From Hungatella sp. (lineage in GTDB: Bacteria; Bacillota; Clostridia; Lachnospirales; Lachnospiraceae), in contig WASS01000015.1 in assembly GCA_009712635.1 (NCBI GenBank), positions 1-64,000 of the forward strand: DNA of 64,000 bases. Direction: 5' to 3'. Positions 27,269-36,515 of this stretch are shown here, one piece after another. A program made the position numbers and the translations under genes. How positions within the stretch are numbered: the stretch's first letter is position 1; the number at the start of each line of letters is the position of its first letter. The notes beneath the pieces are model-generated. The model was not told the DNA's origin. It made no database searches and saw only the letters and a list, made by a program, of their open reading frames with translations.

Positions 27269-28213
27269 ATGGATTTAAAAGAAGCCAGATACATTCTTGC
27301 TATTTCCAGAAATAAAAGCATCAGCAAAGCTGCAGAAACGCTTTTTATTTCCCAGCCGTCCTTAAGCAAATATTTAAAAAATTTAGAGCAGCAGCTTGGA
27401 ACCCGTTTATTTGACCGGGTGGGAAGCGGTTATTATCCCACTTATATCGGAGAGCGTTACATTCATTATGCGGAAAAGATTGTGGAATACGGAATGGAAT
27501 GGAATATTGAATTTGATGATATTATGCACCATAACCACGGCCGTCTAAACATTGCTCTCCCCATCATGCTTGGTAACAGTCTGATTGGCCCCACTCTGAT
27601 GAAATTTCACAGGCTTTATCCAAATGTCACCGTCAATATGATGGAGGAAGTCAATTTTGTAGCCGAACACACCTTAACGGATCATACGGTGGACTTAACC
27701 TTTTATAATGTGCATGAGTTTCCTACTGATCTGGATTATCAGATTATTGGGAAAGAGGAAATGATTCTTGTGTTATCTGCGGAGAATCCACTGGCAGAAA
27801 AAGCAATCAGAAAAGAAGGCTTTCAATATCCGTGGATTGATTTAAGCTTTCTGTCCGGGGAATCCTTTATTCTGCTTTATCCTGATCAGAATACGGGAGG
27901 AATCGCATTAAAGCTCTTTGATGAATATAAAATGGAACCAGAAATCCTGCTCCATACCCGTAACAGCGAGATGTCCATCCGTCTTGCCATGGAGGGGCTG
28001 GGTGCCGCGTTCGCACCGGAAAGTTATTATCACTATTTAAGAAACAGAGAACCTTCCTCTTCTGTCTGTCTTTCCGTGGGAAAAACCAGAAACGATAATA
28101 CACTGATTGCAGCTTATCAGAAAAACCGGTATCTGCCTAAATACGCCAAAGCATTTTTGGATATTCTCACAGAATATTACGAAACAGAGCATGCTGCCTG
28201 TTTTTCAAATTAA
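27269..28213 (+). CDS. LysR-family regulator of the importer/deaminase operon
   Basis: Transcription factor of 314 aa. N-terminal winged HTH (EARYILAISRNKSISKAAET, LFISQPSLSKYLKNLEQQLG) followed by a two-lobed effector-binding domain. The longer frame starting at 27185 is rejected because AAGGAG lies just before ATG 27269. It is transcribed divergently from the PotABCD-like / adenine deaminase operon and probably controls it in response to a substrate or product. A strong terminator follows. Confidence 0.88.
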   Translation: MDLKEARYILAISRNKSISKAAETLFISQPSLSKYLKNLEQQLGTRLFDRVGSGYYPTYIGERYIHYAEKIVEYGMEWNIEFDDIMHHNHGRLNIALPIMLGNSLIGPTLMKFHRLYPNVTVNMMEEVNFVAEHTLTDHTVDLTFYNVHEFPTDLDYQIIGKEEMILVLSAENPLAEKAIRKEGFQYPWIDLSFLSGESFILLYPDQNTGGIALKLFDEYKMEPEILLHTRNSEMSIRLAMEGLGAAFAPESYYHYLRNREPSSSVCLSVGKTRNDNTLIAAYQKNRYLPKYAKAFLDILTEYYETEHAACFSN

Positions 28214-28219
28214 AGAAAA

Positions 28220-28241
28220 CGCGTCCGGAAAACCGGACGCG
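28220..28241. terminator. Rho-independent terminator
   Basis: CGCGTCCGG (28220-28228), loop AAAA, CCGGACGCG (28233-28241), then CCTTTTT on the plus strand. It follows the LysR stop codon and lies at the end of the convergent minus-strand gene. Confidence 0.9.
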
Positions 28242-28246
28242 CCTTT

Positions 28247-28729
28247 TTACATGGTCATCATTGCGACTCCAAATAAAATGATTAAATCAAGCAACAAACA
28301 GACACCTGTGACACAGATAGAAAATACAGCCAGATTCTTTTTTTGTGGGGTAACAGATCGGCTGATAATCAGGGTGCTTGACAACAGACCCAGACACAAC
28401 CCGATTAATCCGCAAAATGCCCAGCCTCCTAATGACAGGATTGCAGACAGTATGTACGTCCATTTCGGTATATTTTCGAAAGGAACGTAAGGTGCCTTTG
28501 AGTTTAAATAAACCCCATCCACAGCCAGGTCAACTTTTCTGCCTATTGCAGTCAGATGGACTGTGGTTCCGTCTAGATCAAGGGGAACATCAAACAGACG
28601 AATAAACAGGCTATTGTTCTTAATTGGGGTTGAAACACCATCGACGACTGCCTTTGCTTTAAAAACTCCCGGTTTCAATGCAATCTCATGATTCACTCCG
28701 TTTACTGTAACATTCCATATGTTTTTCAT
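28247..28729 (-). CDS. Hypothetical membrane protein with N-terminal soluble domain
   Basis: Unrecognised 160-aa protein. The first 85 residues are a soluble, Val-rich, beta-type domain (WNVTVNGVNHEIALKPGVFK, then VDLAVDGVYLNSK); two long hydrophobic helices follow (about 90-115 and 130-155) with a short basic linker between. GGAGAG places the start at ATG 28729 rather than the TTG at 28744. It is followed by no partner; the upstream gene on this strand encodes an SGNH-like hydrolase 29 nt away. Confidence 0.62.
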   Translation of the reverse strand: MKNIWNVTVNGVNHEIALKPGVFKAKAVVDGVSTPIKNNSLFIRLFDVPLDLDGTTVHLTAIGRKVDLAVDGVYLNSKAPYVPFENIPKWTYILSAILSLGGWAFCGLIGLCLGLLSSTLIISRSVTPQKKNLAVFSICVTGVCLLLDLIILFGVAMMTM

Positions 28730-28758
28730 ACTGATTCTCTCCAATTTTATAATTTATA

Positions 28759-29601
28759 CTATTTAATACCAGCTGCAATCAGCTGCAATTTTCCAGCTGT
28801 CTGCTCATCCAGATCCCCAAAGTATGGAAGCCCCTCCGGTGACTGGTCATAAAGAACGTTATATAATACACAGGCAGAAAGATAAGTGCCTGCTGGTGAC
28901 GGATGGTTTTCATCTTCATCCCATAACTCGATCTCCGGAAACTGGGATGTACATCTCATAAAAGCGATTCCAGCAGGAGCCAGCATGGCATCCAGTTCTT
29001 TTGCGATATTGATATAATGGGTGGCAATTTCAGTCTGCATCTCATCTCTGGACTCCCTATATTTAAGCCCTGCCAGAAGATTGATTGAGATCCCTTCTTT
29101 AAAAGCCCATGTCATGAGAAATACCGGTTCTCCCTGTGCCTGACGGATCAGAGAATCAAGGGTTCTGGCTGCTGAATACATGGTTTCTTCTCCCATGGTG
29201 GCAATTCCGCTTTGCTCCTGTAAAATCACATAATCCCATGTGTAATTTTCCAGTGCATCGTATACCTGGCTTCCAACTTCATCCTCCCGGTCAGCGAAAT
29301 ATTCCAGACGATAGGAACCTTCTGTCAGTTCATATACATCAGCCATAAATCCACCGCTTTGGCTTAACTGTGTAAATACAGACGGCAGGTCATTGGTATA
29401 CGTCATACTGTTTCCCAAAAATAAAACCGAAGGCTGATCTTTTACCGGGTCTGGTTTCTTTAAATTCAGATCCTGCGTAAAATCCATAGGCTGGACTTTC
29501 TCTCTTTTCAAGGCGCTGGATATCAGTAAGTATCCACCAATTAACAATGCAGCAAATACTGCTAAAACAATGATAACAATCTTTTTTATTGTTGATTTCA
29601 T
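28759..29601 (-). CDS. Membrane-anchored SGNH/GDSL-like hydrolase
   Basis: A 280-aa protein with an N-terminal membrane helix (about residues 7-29; signal anchor), then an SGNH-type fold. Block I is LFLGNSMTYTND, with Ser in the nucleophile position. A WDYVILQEQSG segment matches block III, and DENHPSPAGTYLSA supplies the C-terminal Asp/His pair. Such enzymes deacylate sugars, lipids or cell-wall polymers outside the cell. The substrate is not evident. It is 29 nt upstream of the small membrane protein gene and may be cotranscribed with it. Confidence 0.75.
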   Translation of the reverse strand: MKSTIKKIVIIVLAVFAALLIGGYLLISSALKREKVQPMDFTQDLNLKKPDPVKDQPSVLFLGNSMTYTNDLPSVFTQLSQSGGFMADVYELTEGSYRLEYFADREDEVGSQVYDALENYTWDYVILQEQSGIATMGEETMYSAARTLDSLIRQAQGEPVFLMTWAFKEGISINLLAGLKYRESRDEMQTEIATHYINIAKELDAMLAPAGIAFMRCTSQFPEIELWDEDENHPSPAGTYLSACVLYNVLYDQSPEGLPYFGDLDEQTAGKLQLIAAGIK

Positions 29602-29747
29602 ACCCCCACTCCTCTATTTATTCTTTTATTTGTATCGGCATAATAAAGAAATAATATAGTGATTGAGGGAAATTCGTTACTTTTTGTTAACTTTCAACAA
29701 TTGTATCTTATTTTTAGTAACTAATTATATATAGTTATAAAAAGAAA

Positions 29748-29788
29748 GAGCCGATAACCGCATATTTACATATGCATGTCATCGGCTC
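29748..29788 (-). terminator. Terminator of the flavin-reductase operon
   Basis: GAGCCGAT (29748-29755) with ATCGGCTC (29781-29788) and an inner GCATAT/ATATGC pairing. On the minus strand it is followed by TTTCTTTTTATA, just past the stop of the large flavoprotein. Confidence 0.85.
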
Positions 29789-29809
29789 CGGGTCTATACG
29801 CCCTTATTA

Positions 29810-32233
29810 TTATTCCATTTCATCGACTGCAGTCTTACCGGCAATTCGTCCGAAGGTAAAGATATCTGTTAATGCGTTGCCGCCAAGACGGTTTCCTGCA
29901 TGAATACCTCCGGCAACTTCTCCGGCAGCATAAAGATGTTTAATTGGCTGGCCATTTTCATCTAATACGTGGGTATTGGTGTCGATCTTAAGACCTCCCA
30001 TGGTGTGATGAACAGCTGGCTTTCTTGGAGTTGCGTAGAACGGTGCCTTCTCCACTTTCAGGCTGAATGTATCCTTATGGAACTCCGGATCAAAGCCCGC
30101 ATCTACATAAGAATTATATTTTATAATGGTTTCCTTAAGAACTTCAGGATCCATACCGACTTTTACTGCCAGTTCTTCGATGGTATCGGCTCTGAATAAA
30201 GTACCAGCTTCTACCTGACGGTCTAATTTCTCCTGGCTTGTATTGGCAGCAGTTTTTTTAATCTCATCATCTGCAATCAGATAGAATAAACCGCCCTGAT
30301 CGATTGCCGCTTTAGTTAACACATCACGGCCTGAGAATTCATTTACAAAACGTCTGCCGTTTTTATTAACAATTACAAAGTTTTCCGGTGGTACCTGAAT
30401 TCCACTAAACAGCTCGCCAGTATCCGGATCAGCAACAGGCATCATCTGGGTAAATCCCATTCCTGTCAGTGCTGCTCCTACTGATTTACCAAGCTGGATT
30501 CCATCACCAGTCATAGCAAAGGAATTGGTGGTTCTTATATTGTCATCGATGGCTGCCCAATAGGTATTATATTCCTTTAACATCTTTGTATTGGCACCAA
30601 AACCACCGCTTGCAAGTACAACTGCTTTGGCACGAACTGTAATCTTCTGGCCATTGACACCTGTTGCTATGACTCCTGCGATCTCGCCATTTTCCAAAAT
30701 AAATTCCTTTACAGGACTGTCTGTAATAATCTTTCCTGAGTGCTCCTCCACATATTTTGAGAGAGCAAGGATAAATGCGGTACCATAGCTTTTCACTGGC
30801 TTATGGCCACGGCGCCAAAGAGCACCAACCGGAGCAAATACAACGCTCTTGTCATACTCAACGCCGATCTCTTCCAGCCATTTAACACTTTCTAATGCTC
30901 TGTCAGTAAGGATTTTTACCAGGTCGTACTGTCCGTAAATGGTATTGCCTTGTAAGTCGGTACGCTTTCCGCCAAAATAGGTCTGCATTCTGTGAAGAAG
31001 AGGAGAATCGAATAAATGACCTTTTCCAGTGCCGAACTTTTCCTGGTATTTGGCAAATTCTTCTTTCAGCGCATGGAAATCGTCTAAATATTCCGGATGA
31101 ATCTGGCTCTCATCGGTTGCTAACAATGACTCGATGGTATGTCTTTCTCCCGGATTTTCCTCAAACTCTCTCTGCCATTCAGGATCAGCCGCATTAACGG
31201 GACCACCGGAACGTATGGTATTTCCGCCTACTGCCGGATATTTTTCAAGTACAATTACACTGGAGCCATTCTGTAATGCAGTGGCAGCCGCACTGAGTCC
31301 GGCGCCGCCTCCGCCAACAACTACCATATCACAAGTATATTCTTCGTCTTGTCTGTTCCGGCTGCTGGCAGGTTTTGGACGTCTCTTAAGTATATCAGGG
31401 TTGACTCCGGCAAGCTTTACTGCTTTTGCAACACCATCAATTACACCGTTGCTGGTTTCAGATGCACCAGAGAGCGCATCTACATTCAGAGTCTGTCCCT
31501 CAATGATTTTATCCGGTATTCTAACAAATACCACATCTGCGATACCTTCGGTTTCGCCTTTGGTATCTATATTAATGCTTTCAATTCGTTTTTCGCTGAA
31601 GGATACCTTCATAGGAAGATTTCCGCTGTGACCGATTGCGTTTACTTCATATTCGCCAGGAGTAAAGGAAAAATCCTCTTCCTCATTCAGCTGATTTGAG
31701 ATGGTGGCAAAACGCATAAAGCGAAGGAAACAGATATCAAGGAAATCAATCGTTCCTTCATTCACCAGATCACCGGCTTCATCAAATGCCTTGCTTGCAT
31801 TTCCCAGTAAGAACTCATAACCTGGCATTACATTTGCATCCACACCTGGCGCATCCAGGATCTGACGAAGGTGAAGCTGGGCACGGGAAGATCCCTGTGT
31901 TCCTAAAGAAGCACCAACGATCATAACCGGCTTGCCTGCAAGTGGATGGAGATCAAAGCTCAGCCACTCGATCAGGCTTTTAAGTCCGGACGGAATGGAA
32001 TGATTGTATTCAGGAGTAGCCATAATAACACCGTCAGACTCTGTGATCTTATTATTGAACATCTGGATCACTTCACCGTAAGACTGATTATCAGACTGAT
32101 TAAACATGGGAACATCTGTGATATCAAGTACTTCGATCTCTGCTTTTGACTCAAAATGTTTTTTCATAAACTGAAGGAGCTTACGATTATATGATTTTTT
32201 TGCATTCGTTCCAACAATTGCTATAAATTTCAT
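29810..32233 (-). CDS. Three-domain flavin reductase: FMN reductase, FMN_bind, FAD-dependent fumarate-reductase-like
   Basis: A fused 807-aa cytosolic flavoprotein. Residues about 1-175 are an NADPH-dependent FMN-reductase domain (flavodoxin fold, [32 protein letters not shown]). Residues about 195-275 are an FMN_bind domain with the flavinylation motif DALSGAS, where Ser258 is the expected attachment residue for ApbE. From about 300 there is an FAD_binding_2 domain ([14 protein letters not shown] at about 303-316) homologous to soluble fumarate/urocanate reductases, with [20 protein letters not shown] near the end. AGGAGG precedes ATG 32233. Together these suggest NAD(P)H-to-acceptor reduction of an unsaturated acid during anaerobic growth; the substrate is unknown. 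A divergent ApbE gene is the likely modifying enzyme. Confidence 0.9.
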   Translation of the reverse strand: MKFIAIVGTNAKKSYNRKLLQFMKKHFESKAEIEVLDITDVPMFNQSDNQSYGEVIQMFNNKITESDGVIMATPEYNHSIPSGLKSLIEWLSFDLHPLAGKPVMIVGASLGTQGSSRAQLHLRQILDAPGVDANVMPGYEFLLGNASKAFDEAGDLVNEGTIDFLDICFLRFMRFATISNQLNEEEDFSFTPGEYEVNAIGHSGNLPMKVSFSEKRIESINIDTKGETEGIADVVFVRIPDKIIEGQTLNVDALSGASETSNGVIDGVAKAVKLAGVNPDILKRRPKPASSRNRQDEEYTCDMVVVGGGGAGLSAAATALQNGSSVIVLEKYPAVGGNTIRSGGPVNAADPEWQREFEENPGERHTIESLLATDESQIHPEYLDDFHALKEEFAKYQEKFGTGKGHLFDSPLLHRMQTYFGGKRTDLQGNTIYGQYDLVKILTDRALESVKWLEEIGVEYDKSVVFAPVGALWRRGHKPVKSYGTAFILALSKYVEEHSGKIITDSPVKEFILENGEIAGVIATGVNGQKITVRAKAVVLASGGFGANTKMLKEYNTYWAAIDDNIRTTNSFAMTGDGIQLGKSVGAALTGMGFTQMMPVADPDTGELFSGIQVPPENFVIVNKNGRRFVNEFSGRDVLTKAAIDQGGLFYLIADDEIKKTAANTSQEKLDRQVEAGTLFRADTIEELAVKVGMDPEVLKETIIKYNSYVDAGFDPEFHKDTFSLKVEKAPFYATPRKPAVHHTMGGLKIDTNTHVLDENGQPIKHLYAAGEVAGGIHAGNRLGGNALTDIFTFGRIAGKTAVDEME

Positions 32234-32247
32234 TGATATGAATCCTC

Positions 32248-32847
32248 CTACTCTTGCCAAGTGAATTTTTTTGCGCTTTTCTTCTGAACCTTTTCTGCCA
32301 AAAGTTTTGTCGTGATATCTGTAAACAGAACAAATTCCCTGAAAATTTCATCAAGCTCCGTTAACTTGTCCGGATAGATAAGATCTCCGGCATTGTCAAA
32401 TGCGGCTTGTGATTTTCCTAACAGGAACTCACTGCTTGGCATAATTCTGGCTGCCAGCTCAGGGGAATCAAGAATCTGTCTTAAGTGGGCCTGGGCACGG
32501 GATGAACCAAGTGTACCATGGGATGCCCCTACAATTAAAACAGGCTTATCCGTAAGCGCCTGACTTGTATAGCTGATCCATTCAAGAGCACTCTTTAAAA
32601 CTGCTGGTATGGCATGATCATATTCCGGAGTTGCTATAATAACACCGTCTGCATTTAAGATTTTATCGGATAATTCCTCTACCTTTTCAGGAACTTCTAA
32701 ATCCTCTGGTTCCATAAAGGCCGGTAAATCTTTAATTTCATATAATTCAATCTCCGCCTCACTGGAAAAATGTTTTTGCATAAATTGAAGCAGCATGCGA
32801 TTAGTTGACACATCTGAATTCGTGCCCACGATTGCTAAATATTTCAT
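32248..32847 (-). CDS. NADPH-dependent FMN reductase (flavodoxin-like)
   Basis: A 199-aa flavodoxin-fold oxidoreductase, the stand-alone paralogue of the N-terminal domain of the next gene (shared [39 protein letters not shown]). It ends 14 nt before that gene, so the two are cotranscribed; tandem duplication followed by fusion is a reasonable history. AGGAAGGAG lies before ATG 32847; the longer frame upstream has no ribosome site. It probably supplies reduced flavin to the fusion protein or acts on small quinones and azo compounds. Confidence 0.85.
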   Translation of the reverse strand: MKYLAIVGTNSDVSTNRMLLQFMQKHFSSEAEIELYEIKDLPAFMEPEDLEVPEKVEELSDKILNADGVIIATPEYDHAIPAVLKSALEWISYTSQALTDKPVLIVGASHGTLGSSRAQAHLRQILDSPELAARIMPSSEFLLGKSQAAFDNAGDLIYPDKLTELDEIFREFVLFTDITTKLLAEKVQKKSAKKFTWQE

Positions 32848-32949
32848 AGTAATCTCCTTCCTATCCATTAAGTTCTCACAGTTGTCATTATGTGTTTGAT
32901 ATAATTTTAACACATCGTCCTTATATTATCTAATAGTTATTTATTGTAG

Positions 32950-32976
32950 TTTGATAACAAATTTGTTATAATCAAA
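32950..32976. promoter_or_regulatory. Candidate LysR operator between divergent flavin genes
   Basis: A near-perfect palindrome: TTTGATAACAAA followed by TTTGTTATAATCAAA, symmetric apart from one extra A. It lies between the flavin-reductase operon and the divergent LysR-apbE operon and contains a T-N11-A pattern. Confidence 0.55.
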
Positions 32977-33018
32977 TAATAGAAAAATAGCAAATTATTT
33001 CTCAAAGAAAGGAATAAA

Positions 33019-33957
33019 ATGTCGAAAATCTCTTCTCAGGAAATTCTCTATTATATTGATGCCATTTTAAAATACAGTAACTATGGCAAGGCTGCCAAAT
33101 CCCTTTATATATCTCAACCATATCTGACGCAGGTAATTAAAAGAGTGGAAAATGAATTAAACTGCGAACTGATTACCCGGAATAAGCTGCCTTATCGGTT
33201 AACCGAACAGGGAAAGATCTATTATCAATACCTGACCTCATTAGAAAATAATTATGCAAAGCTCCTAAGGGAAATATCCGATGTATCAGATATTGACAAA
33301 ACGGTTATAAAAATAGGGGTTCTTCCCAGCCTTGGCACTTATCTTTTGCCTCTTTTTCTCCCTGATTTTCTAACTCTCCATCCCGACTGCAGAATAGAGC
33401 TGTTAGAAAGTCTGCCTGAAAAAAATGAGAAGCTGACCCAAAACAATGAACTGGATTTCTGGATTGGTCAAAATTCAAGGAATATTTCACCCAACTTAAA
33501 CTCGGTCAGCTGGGGCAGACACAGATACCGGGCTGTGATCCCACGCTGCAGTGATCTGTATCAGGAAGATAAGGCCGTCATTGGGGAAGGCAGCATTGAC
33601 ATGAGTAAAATCTTATGCCAAAAGCTGGTTCTAACCTCAAAGGGCTCTGCCATCAGAAAACAGATTGATCAATTGCTAAACCTTTATAAGGTTGAACCCA
33701 ACATAATTATGGAGAGCACAGAGATCAATACCATTCTGAAGCTTGCCACAGGTAATTTAGGAATCACTTTTATTCCCGAAAGCGTCTATGTGAAGGAAAG
33801 TCCGTCGGAATACAATCTCTATCAGATACCCATAGACGAACTGAGCTTAGATTACTTCATAGCATACCACAATGAAAGAAAACTATCCAATATTGATCAT
33901 GACCTGATAAATACCTTTTTGATTCATGGGCAGAACAATTCCGATCTGGGAGAATGA
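33019..33957 (+). CDS. LysR-family regulator of the flavin-reductase locus
   Basis: A 312-aa transcription factor with an N-terminal HTH (YGKAAKSLYISQPYLTQVIK) and a substrate-binding-like effector domain. It is transcribed away from the FMN-reductase operon and is separated from the following apbE by a single base (stop TGA, A, ATG), so both are translated together. Control of the flavoprotein operon by its substrate is likely from the layout. Confidence 0.87.
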   Translation: MSKISSQEILYYIDAILKYSNYGKAAKSLYISQPYLTQVIKRVENELNCELITRNKLPYRLTEQGKIYYQYLTSLENNYAKLLREISDVSDIDKTVIKIGVLPSLGTYLLPLFLPDFLTLHPDCRIELLESLPEKNEKLTQNNELDFWIGQNSRNISPNLNSVSWGRHRYRAVIPRCSDLYQEDKAVIGEGSIDMSKILCQKLVLTSKGSAIRKQIDQLLNLYKVEPNIIMESTEINTILKLATGNLGITFIPESVYVKESPSEYNLYQIPIDELSLDYFIAYHNERKLSNIDHDLINTFLIHGQNNSDLGE

Positions 33958-33958
33958 A

Positions 33959-34897
33959 ATGACAGAGTATACAAAGATTATATATCTTATGGGAACAAAA
34001 ATATCCCTTTATATTATGGGAGAAGAAACTGAAATGCTGGCAGAAAAGGCTGAAGAAATGCTGATCCGTTATAATGAAATCTTTAGTGCCAACAGTGATC
34101 ACTCCCAGCTTGGGATGATTAAAAAAACGGCTGGTATCGCTCCCCAAAAGGTGGATGAGGAGCTGTATGAACTGATAAAAACGGGAAAAAAGCATAGTCT
34201 GAATGAAAATTCATTTTTAAACATTGCAATCGGACCGTTAATAAAGCTATGGAGAATCGGTTTTACCGAAGCACATGTACCGGATAAAGAGTCCATAGAA
34301 AAAGTGCTGGAACTTTTAGATCCTGAATTGATTCAGCTGGATGAGAATAACAAAACCGTCTTTCTGCAAAAAAAAGGTATGGAAATAGACCTGGGAGCCA
34401 TAGCCAAGGGTTATTTCGCAGATAAAGTCATGGAGTTTTTTAAAGATCATGGCGCGGTCTCGGCTATGGTAGATATGGGCGGCAATGTGCTGGTCCATGG
34501 AGACTCCCCCTCGGATGGCAGTGACTGGAACGTGGGAATCCAGAACCCGTTTTTGCCTAGAGGAAATGCGGCTGCACTGGTTAAAATAAGAAATCAGTCT
34601 GTTGTAACATCAGGAATTTACGAAAGAGTCCTTGAAAAGGAAGGCAGTAAATACCATCATATTTTTAACAGCAAAACCGGCTATCCTATGGAAAGTAATA
34701 TCGCTTCTCTGACTGTGGTCGCCGACAGGTCCCTGGACTGTGATATTTATACCACTGAATTGTTTGGACTGGATGCAGTGTCAATCATTCGTAAAATGAA
34801 CAATATGAACGATTTGGGTGCAGTGGTAATAACCTTAGATGGAAAATTGGCCTGCACGGAAAATCTTATGGGACGAATTCATCCATTAAGTATGTAA
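33959..34897 (+). CDS. apbE: FAD:protein FMN transferase (ApbE family)
   Basis: Transfers FMN from FAD to a Ser/Thr of an FMN_bind domain. The 312-aa sequence shows the family core: MGTKISLYI at the start, LNIAIGPLIKLW, DLGAIAKGYFADKVMEFF, MVDMGGNVLVHG and HHIFNSKTGYPMESNIASLT. No signal peptide is present, which fits a cytosolic target, unlike exported ApbE lipoproteins. The ATG at 33959 follows the LysR stop by one base and has GGGAGA upstream. Its probable target is the DALSGAS motif of the flavoprotein encoded on the other strand. Confidence 0.9.
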   Translation: MTEYTKIIYLMGTKISLYIMGEETEMLAEKAEEMLIRYNEIFSANSDHSQLGMIKKTAGIAPQKVDEELYELIKTGKKHSLNENSFLNIAIGPLIKLWRIGFTEAHVPDKESIEKVLELLDPELIQLDENNKTVFLQKKGMEIDLGAIAKGYFADKVMEFFKDHGAVSAMVDMGGNVLVHGDSPSDGSDWNVGIQNPFLPRGNAAALVKIRNQSVVTSGIYERVLEKEGSKYHHIFNSKTGYPMESNIASLTVVADRSLDCDIYTTELFGLDAVSIIRKMNNMNDLGAVVITLDGKLACTENLMGRIHPLSM

Positions 34898-34923
34898 TAT
34901 AAAAATTCAAGATACTCCTACTC

Positions 34924-34961
34924 AAAGCCCACCAATCACTTTACCGCCGATGGTGGGCTTT
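34924..34961 (+). terminator. Rho-independent terminator after apbE
   Basis: AAAGCCCACC (34924-34933) pairs with GGTGGGCTTT (34952-34961), ten base pairs around an 18-nt loop, just after the apbE stop. Confidence 0.75.
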
Positions 34962-34986
34962 ACATGTACAAACTAATAATGTTTCA

Positions 34987-35016
34987 TTGACAAACAAACA
35001 TATTGTATGCTAGGAT
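34987..35016 (+). promoter_or_regulatory. Promoter of the methyltransferase-dehydrogenase pair
   Basis: TTGACA (34987-34992), an 18-nt spacer, then TAGGAT (35011-35016), about 44 nt before the ATG of the methyltransferase gene. Confidence 0.6.
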
Positions 35017-35059
35017 AACAATAGTAAGAATAATTATTATAATAAAGGAGAAGTAATTT

Positions 35060-36496
35060 ATGTTTGAAGTAGAAAACAGTCCAAAGCGTTATTATAAAGT
35101 CATGCACAATTACCAGGAGGCCCAATTGCTTTTTGCAGCAATACGTTTGAATATTTTTTCCTATCTTGATACACCTCAAACTGCACAAACTGTAGCAGAA
35201 GCGATCAATTGTGACAAACATCAAATGGAACTCATTCTGTTATCACTGGTCTCCTGCGGTTTGGTGAATAAGCAGGAAGAATATTATAGAAATACACCAG
35301 AAACAAGAAACTTTTTATCCCGCAACAGCAAGGTGTTTCTTGGTGATACACTCTTGTTTCGGGAAAAGATGACCTCTCTTGGACAACTGGAGGAAAAGAT
35401 AAAGTCAGTATCTTCCGAAAATAATGAGGCTTATGATTTTTCTGAACTTGCCCGTTTATCTATTCCTGAAATGTACTCCGGACGTGTACAGGCATTTATG
35501 AATGAAGTAAACAAGCTGTTTCCTGATCATAATGAGTGTCTCAACATTCTGGATCTGGGAGGCGGAGCAGGTATACTGGATGTTGAACTGATCAAACATT
35601 ACCCGAACAGTAAAGCTACCGTTATGGAAACGCCGGATGTTTCTAAGGTTACAAGGGAAATTGTGGAGAAATATGGGGTACAGCAAAAGGTTCAGGTGAT
35701 TTCAGGTGATTTCAATCATGACCCTTTAGGCGGACTTTATAATATGGTTATTGCCTCAGGCGTTCTGAACTTTGTTGAGGGTGATTTAACTGATTTTATA
35801 AAAAAAGTGTCTGATTCATTAGAATACGGTGGTTATTTGTTTATTATAGGGCAGTTTGCAGAAGAAAAAGACGCTGTTCCTGCAAATATGTTAAGCTGGC
35901 TGTCTGGGTTTATGGATGGCATCCCCTTACCTCCTGGAGCTGGGGATATAGAAACAGCATTACAAACGTGTGATCTTACTCCAATAGACAGGGTGAAGGT
36001 TGCTATGTTTGAGGGTTACATTTACAGAAAAGAGAAAAAGAATGAATCTGTGAATTCAAAAGATGTAATCAACTCATTTATTGAATTAACGGAAAGTATT
36101 TCAAATTCTAAAACGAATATTCTTAATTTTGGAAGTGAGGATATGACTTTTCATCGTGGAGAAATTCACATGATTAAAACAATTGGAGATTATCCGGGAA
36201 TTCACAGTGCTGAGCTTGCGAGGAAATATGGTATAACAAGACCGGTTGTTCATAAGACTTTACAGAAATTATCAGAGAGAGATTTAATCGTCAAAAAAGA
36301 TGATCCGGAAGATAAAAAACGCTATTTACTTTATTTGACGGAAAAGGGAAATGCTGCCTACAGAGCTCATGAAAAATATCATAGTGATAATGATCAATCA
36401 CTTTTTGATTTTCTCAATGGTACTTCCAGTGAAAATTTAGCAACTATTAAAGGATTTTTAGAACATGCTATCAGTTTAATACAAAATCACTCGTAA
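35060..36496 (+). CDS. SAM methyltransferase fused to a MarR-type DNA-binding domain
   Basis: A 478-aa protein with two recognisable parts. Residues about 1-320 are an O-methyltransferase of the acetylserotonin/plant-COMT type: an N-terminal winged-helix dimerisation region (AAIRLNIFSYLDTPQTAQTV), SAM motif I ILDLGGGAGILDVEL, and motifs leading to NMVIASGVLNFV. Residues about 335-478 look like a MarR-family winged HTH (YPGIHSAELARKYGITRPVV, KKDDPEDKKRYLLYLTEKGN). This joining of a metabolite methyltransferase to a transcription-factor domain is unusual. AAGGAG precedes the ATG. A dehydrogenase-like gene follows within 20 nt. Autoregulation or substrate-responsive control is possible but unproven. 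Confidence 0.83.
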   Translation: MFEVENSPKRYYKVMHNYQEAQLLFAAIRLNIFSYLDTPQTAQTVAEAINCDKHQMELILLSLVSCGLVNKQEEYYRNTPETRNFLSRNSKVFLGDTLLFREKMTSLGQLEEKIKSVSSENNEAYDFSELARLSIPEMYSGRVQAFMNEVNKLFPDHNECLNILDLGGGAGILDVELIKHYPNSKATVMETPDVSKVTREIVEKYGVQQKVQVISGDFNHDPLGGLYNMVIASGVLNFVEGDLTDFIKKVSDSLEYGGYLFIIGQFAEEKDAVPANMLSWLSGFMDGIPLPPGAGDIETALQTCDLTPIDRVKVAMFEGYIYRKEKKNESVNSKDVINSFIELTESISNSKTNILNFGSEDMTFHRGEIHMIKTIGDYPGIHSAELARKYGITRPVVHKTLQKLSERDLIVKKDDPEDKKRYLLYLTEKGNAAYRAHEKYHSDNDQSLFDFLNGTSSENLATIKGFLEHAISLIQNHS

Positions 36497-36515
36497 TCCG
36501 AAAGAGGTGAACAAA

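Noticed and set aside
31134-31631. Plus-strand 165-aa frame
   Set aside because: Antisense to the FAD and FMN_bind parts of the large flavoprotein; amino-acid content is that of a shadow frame.
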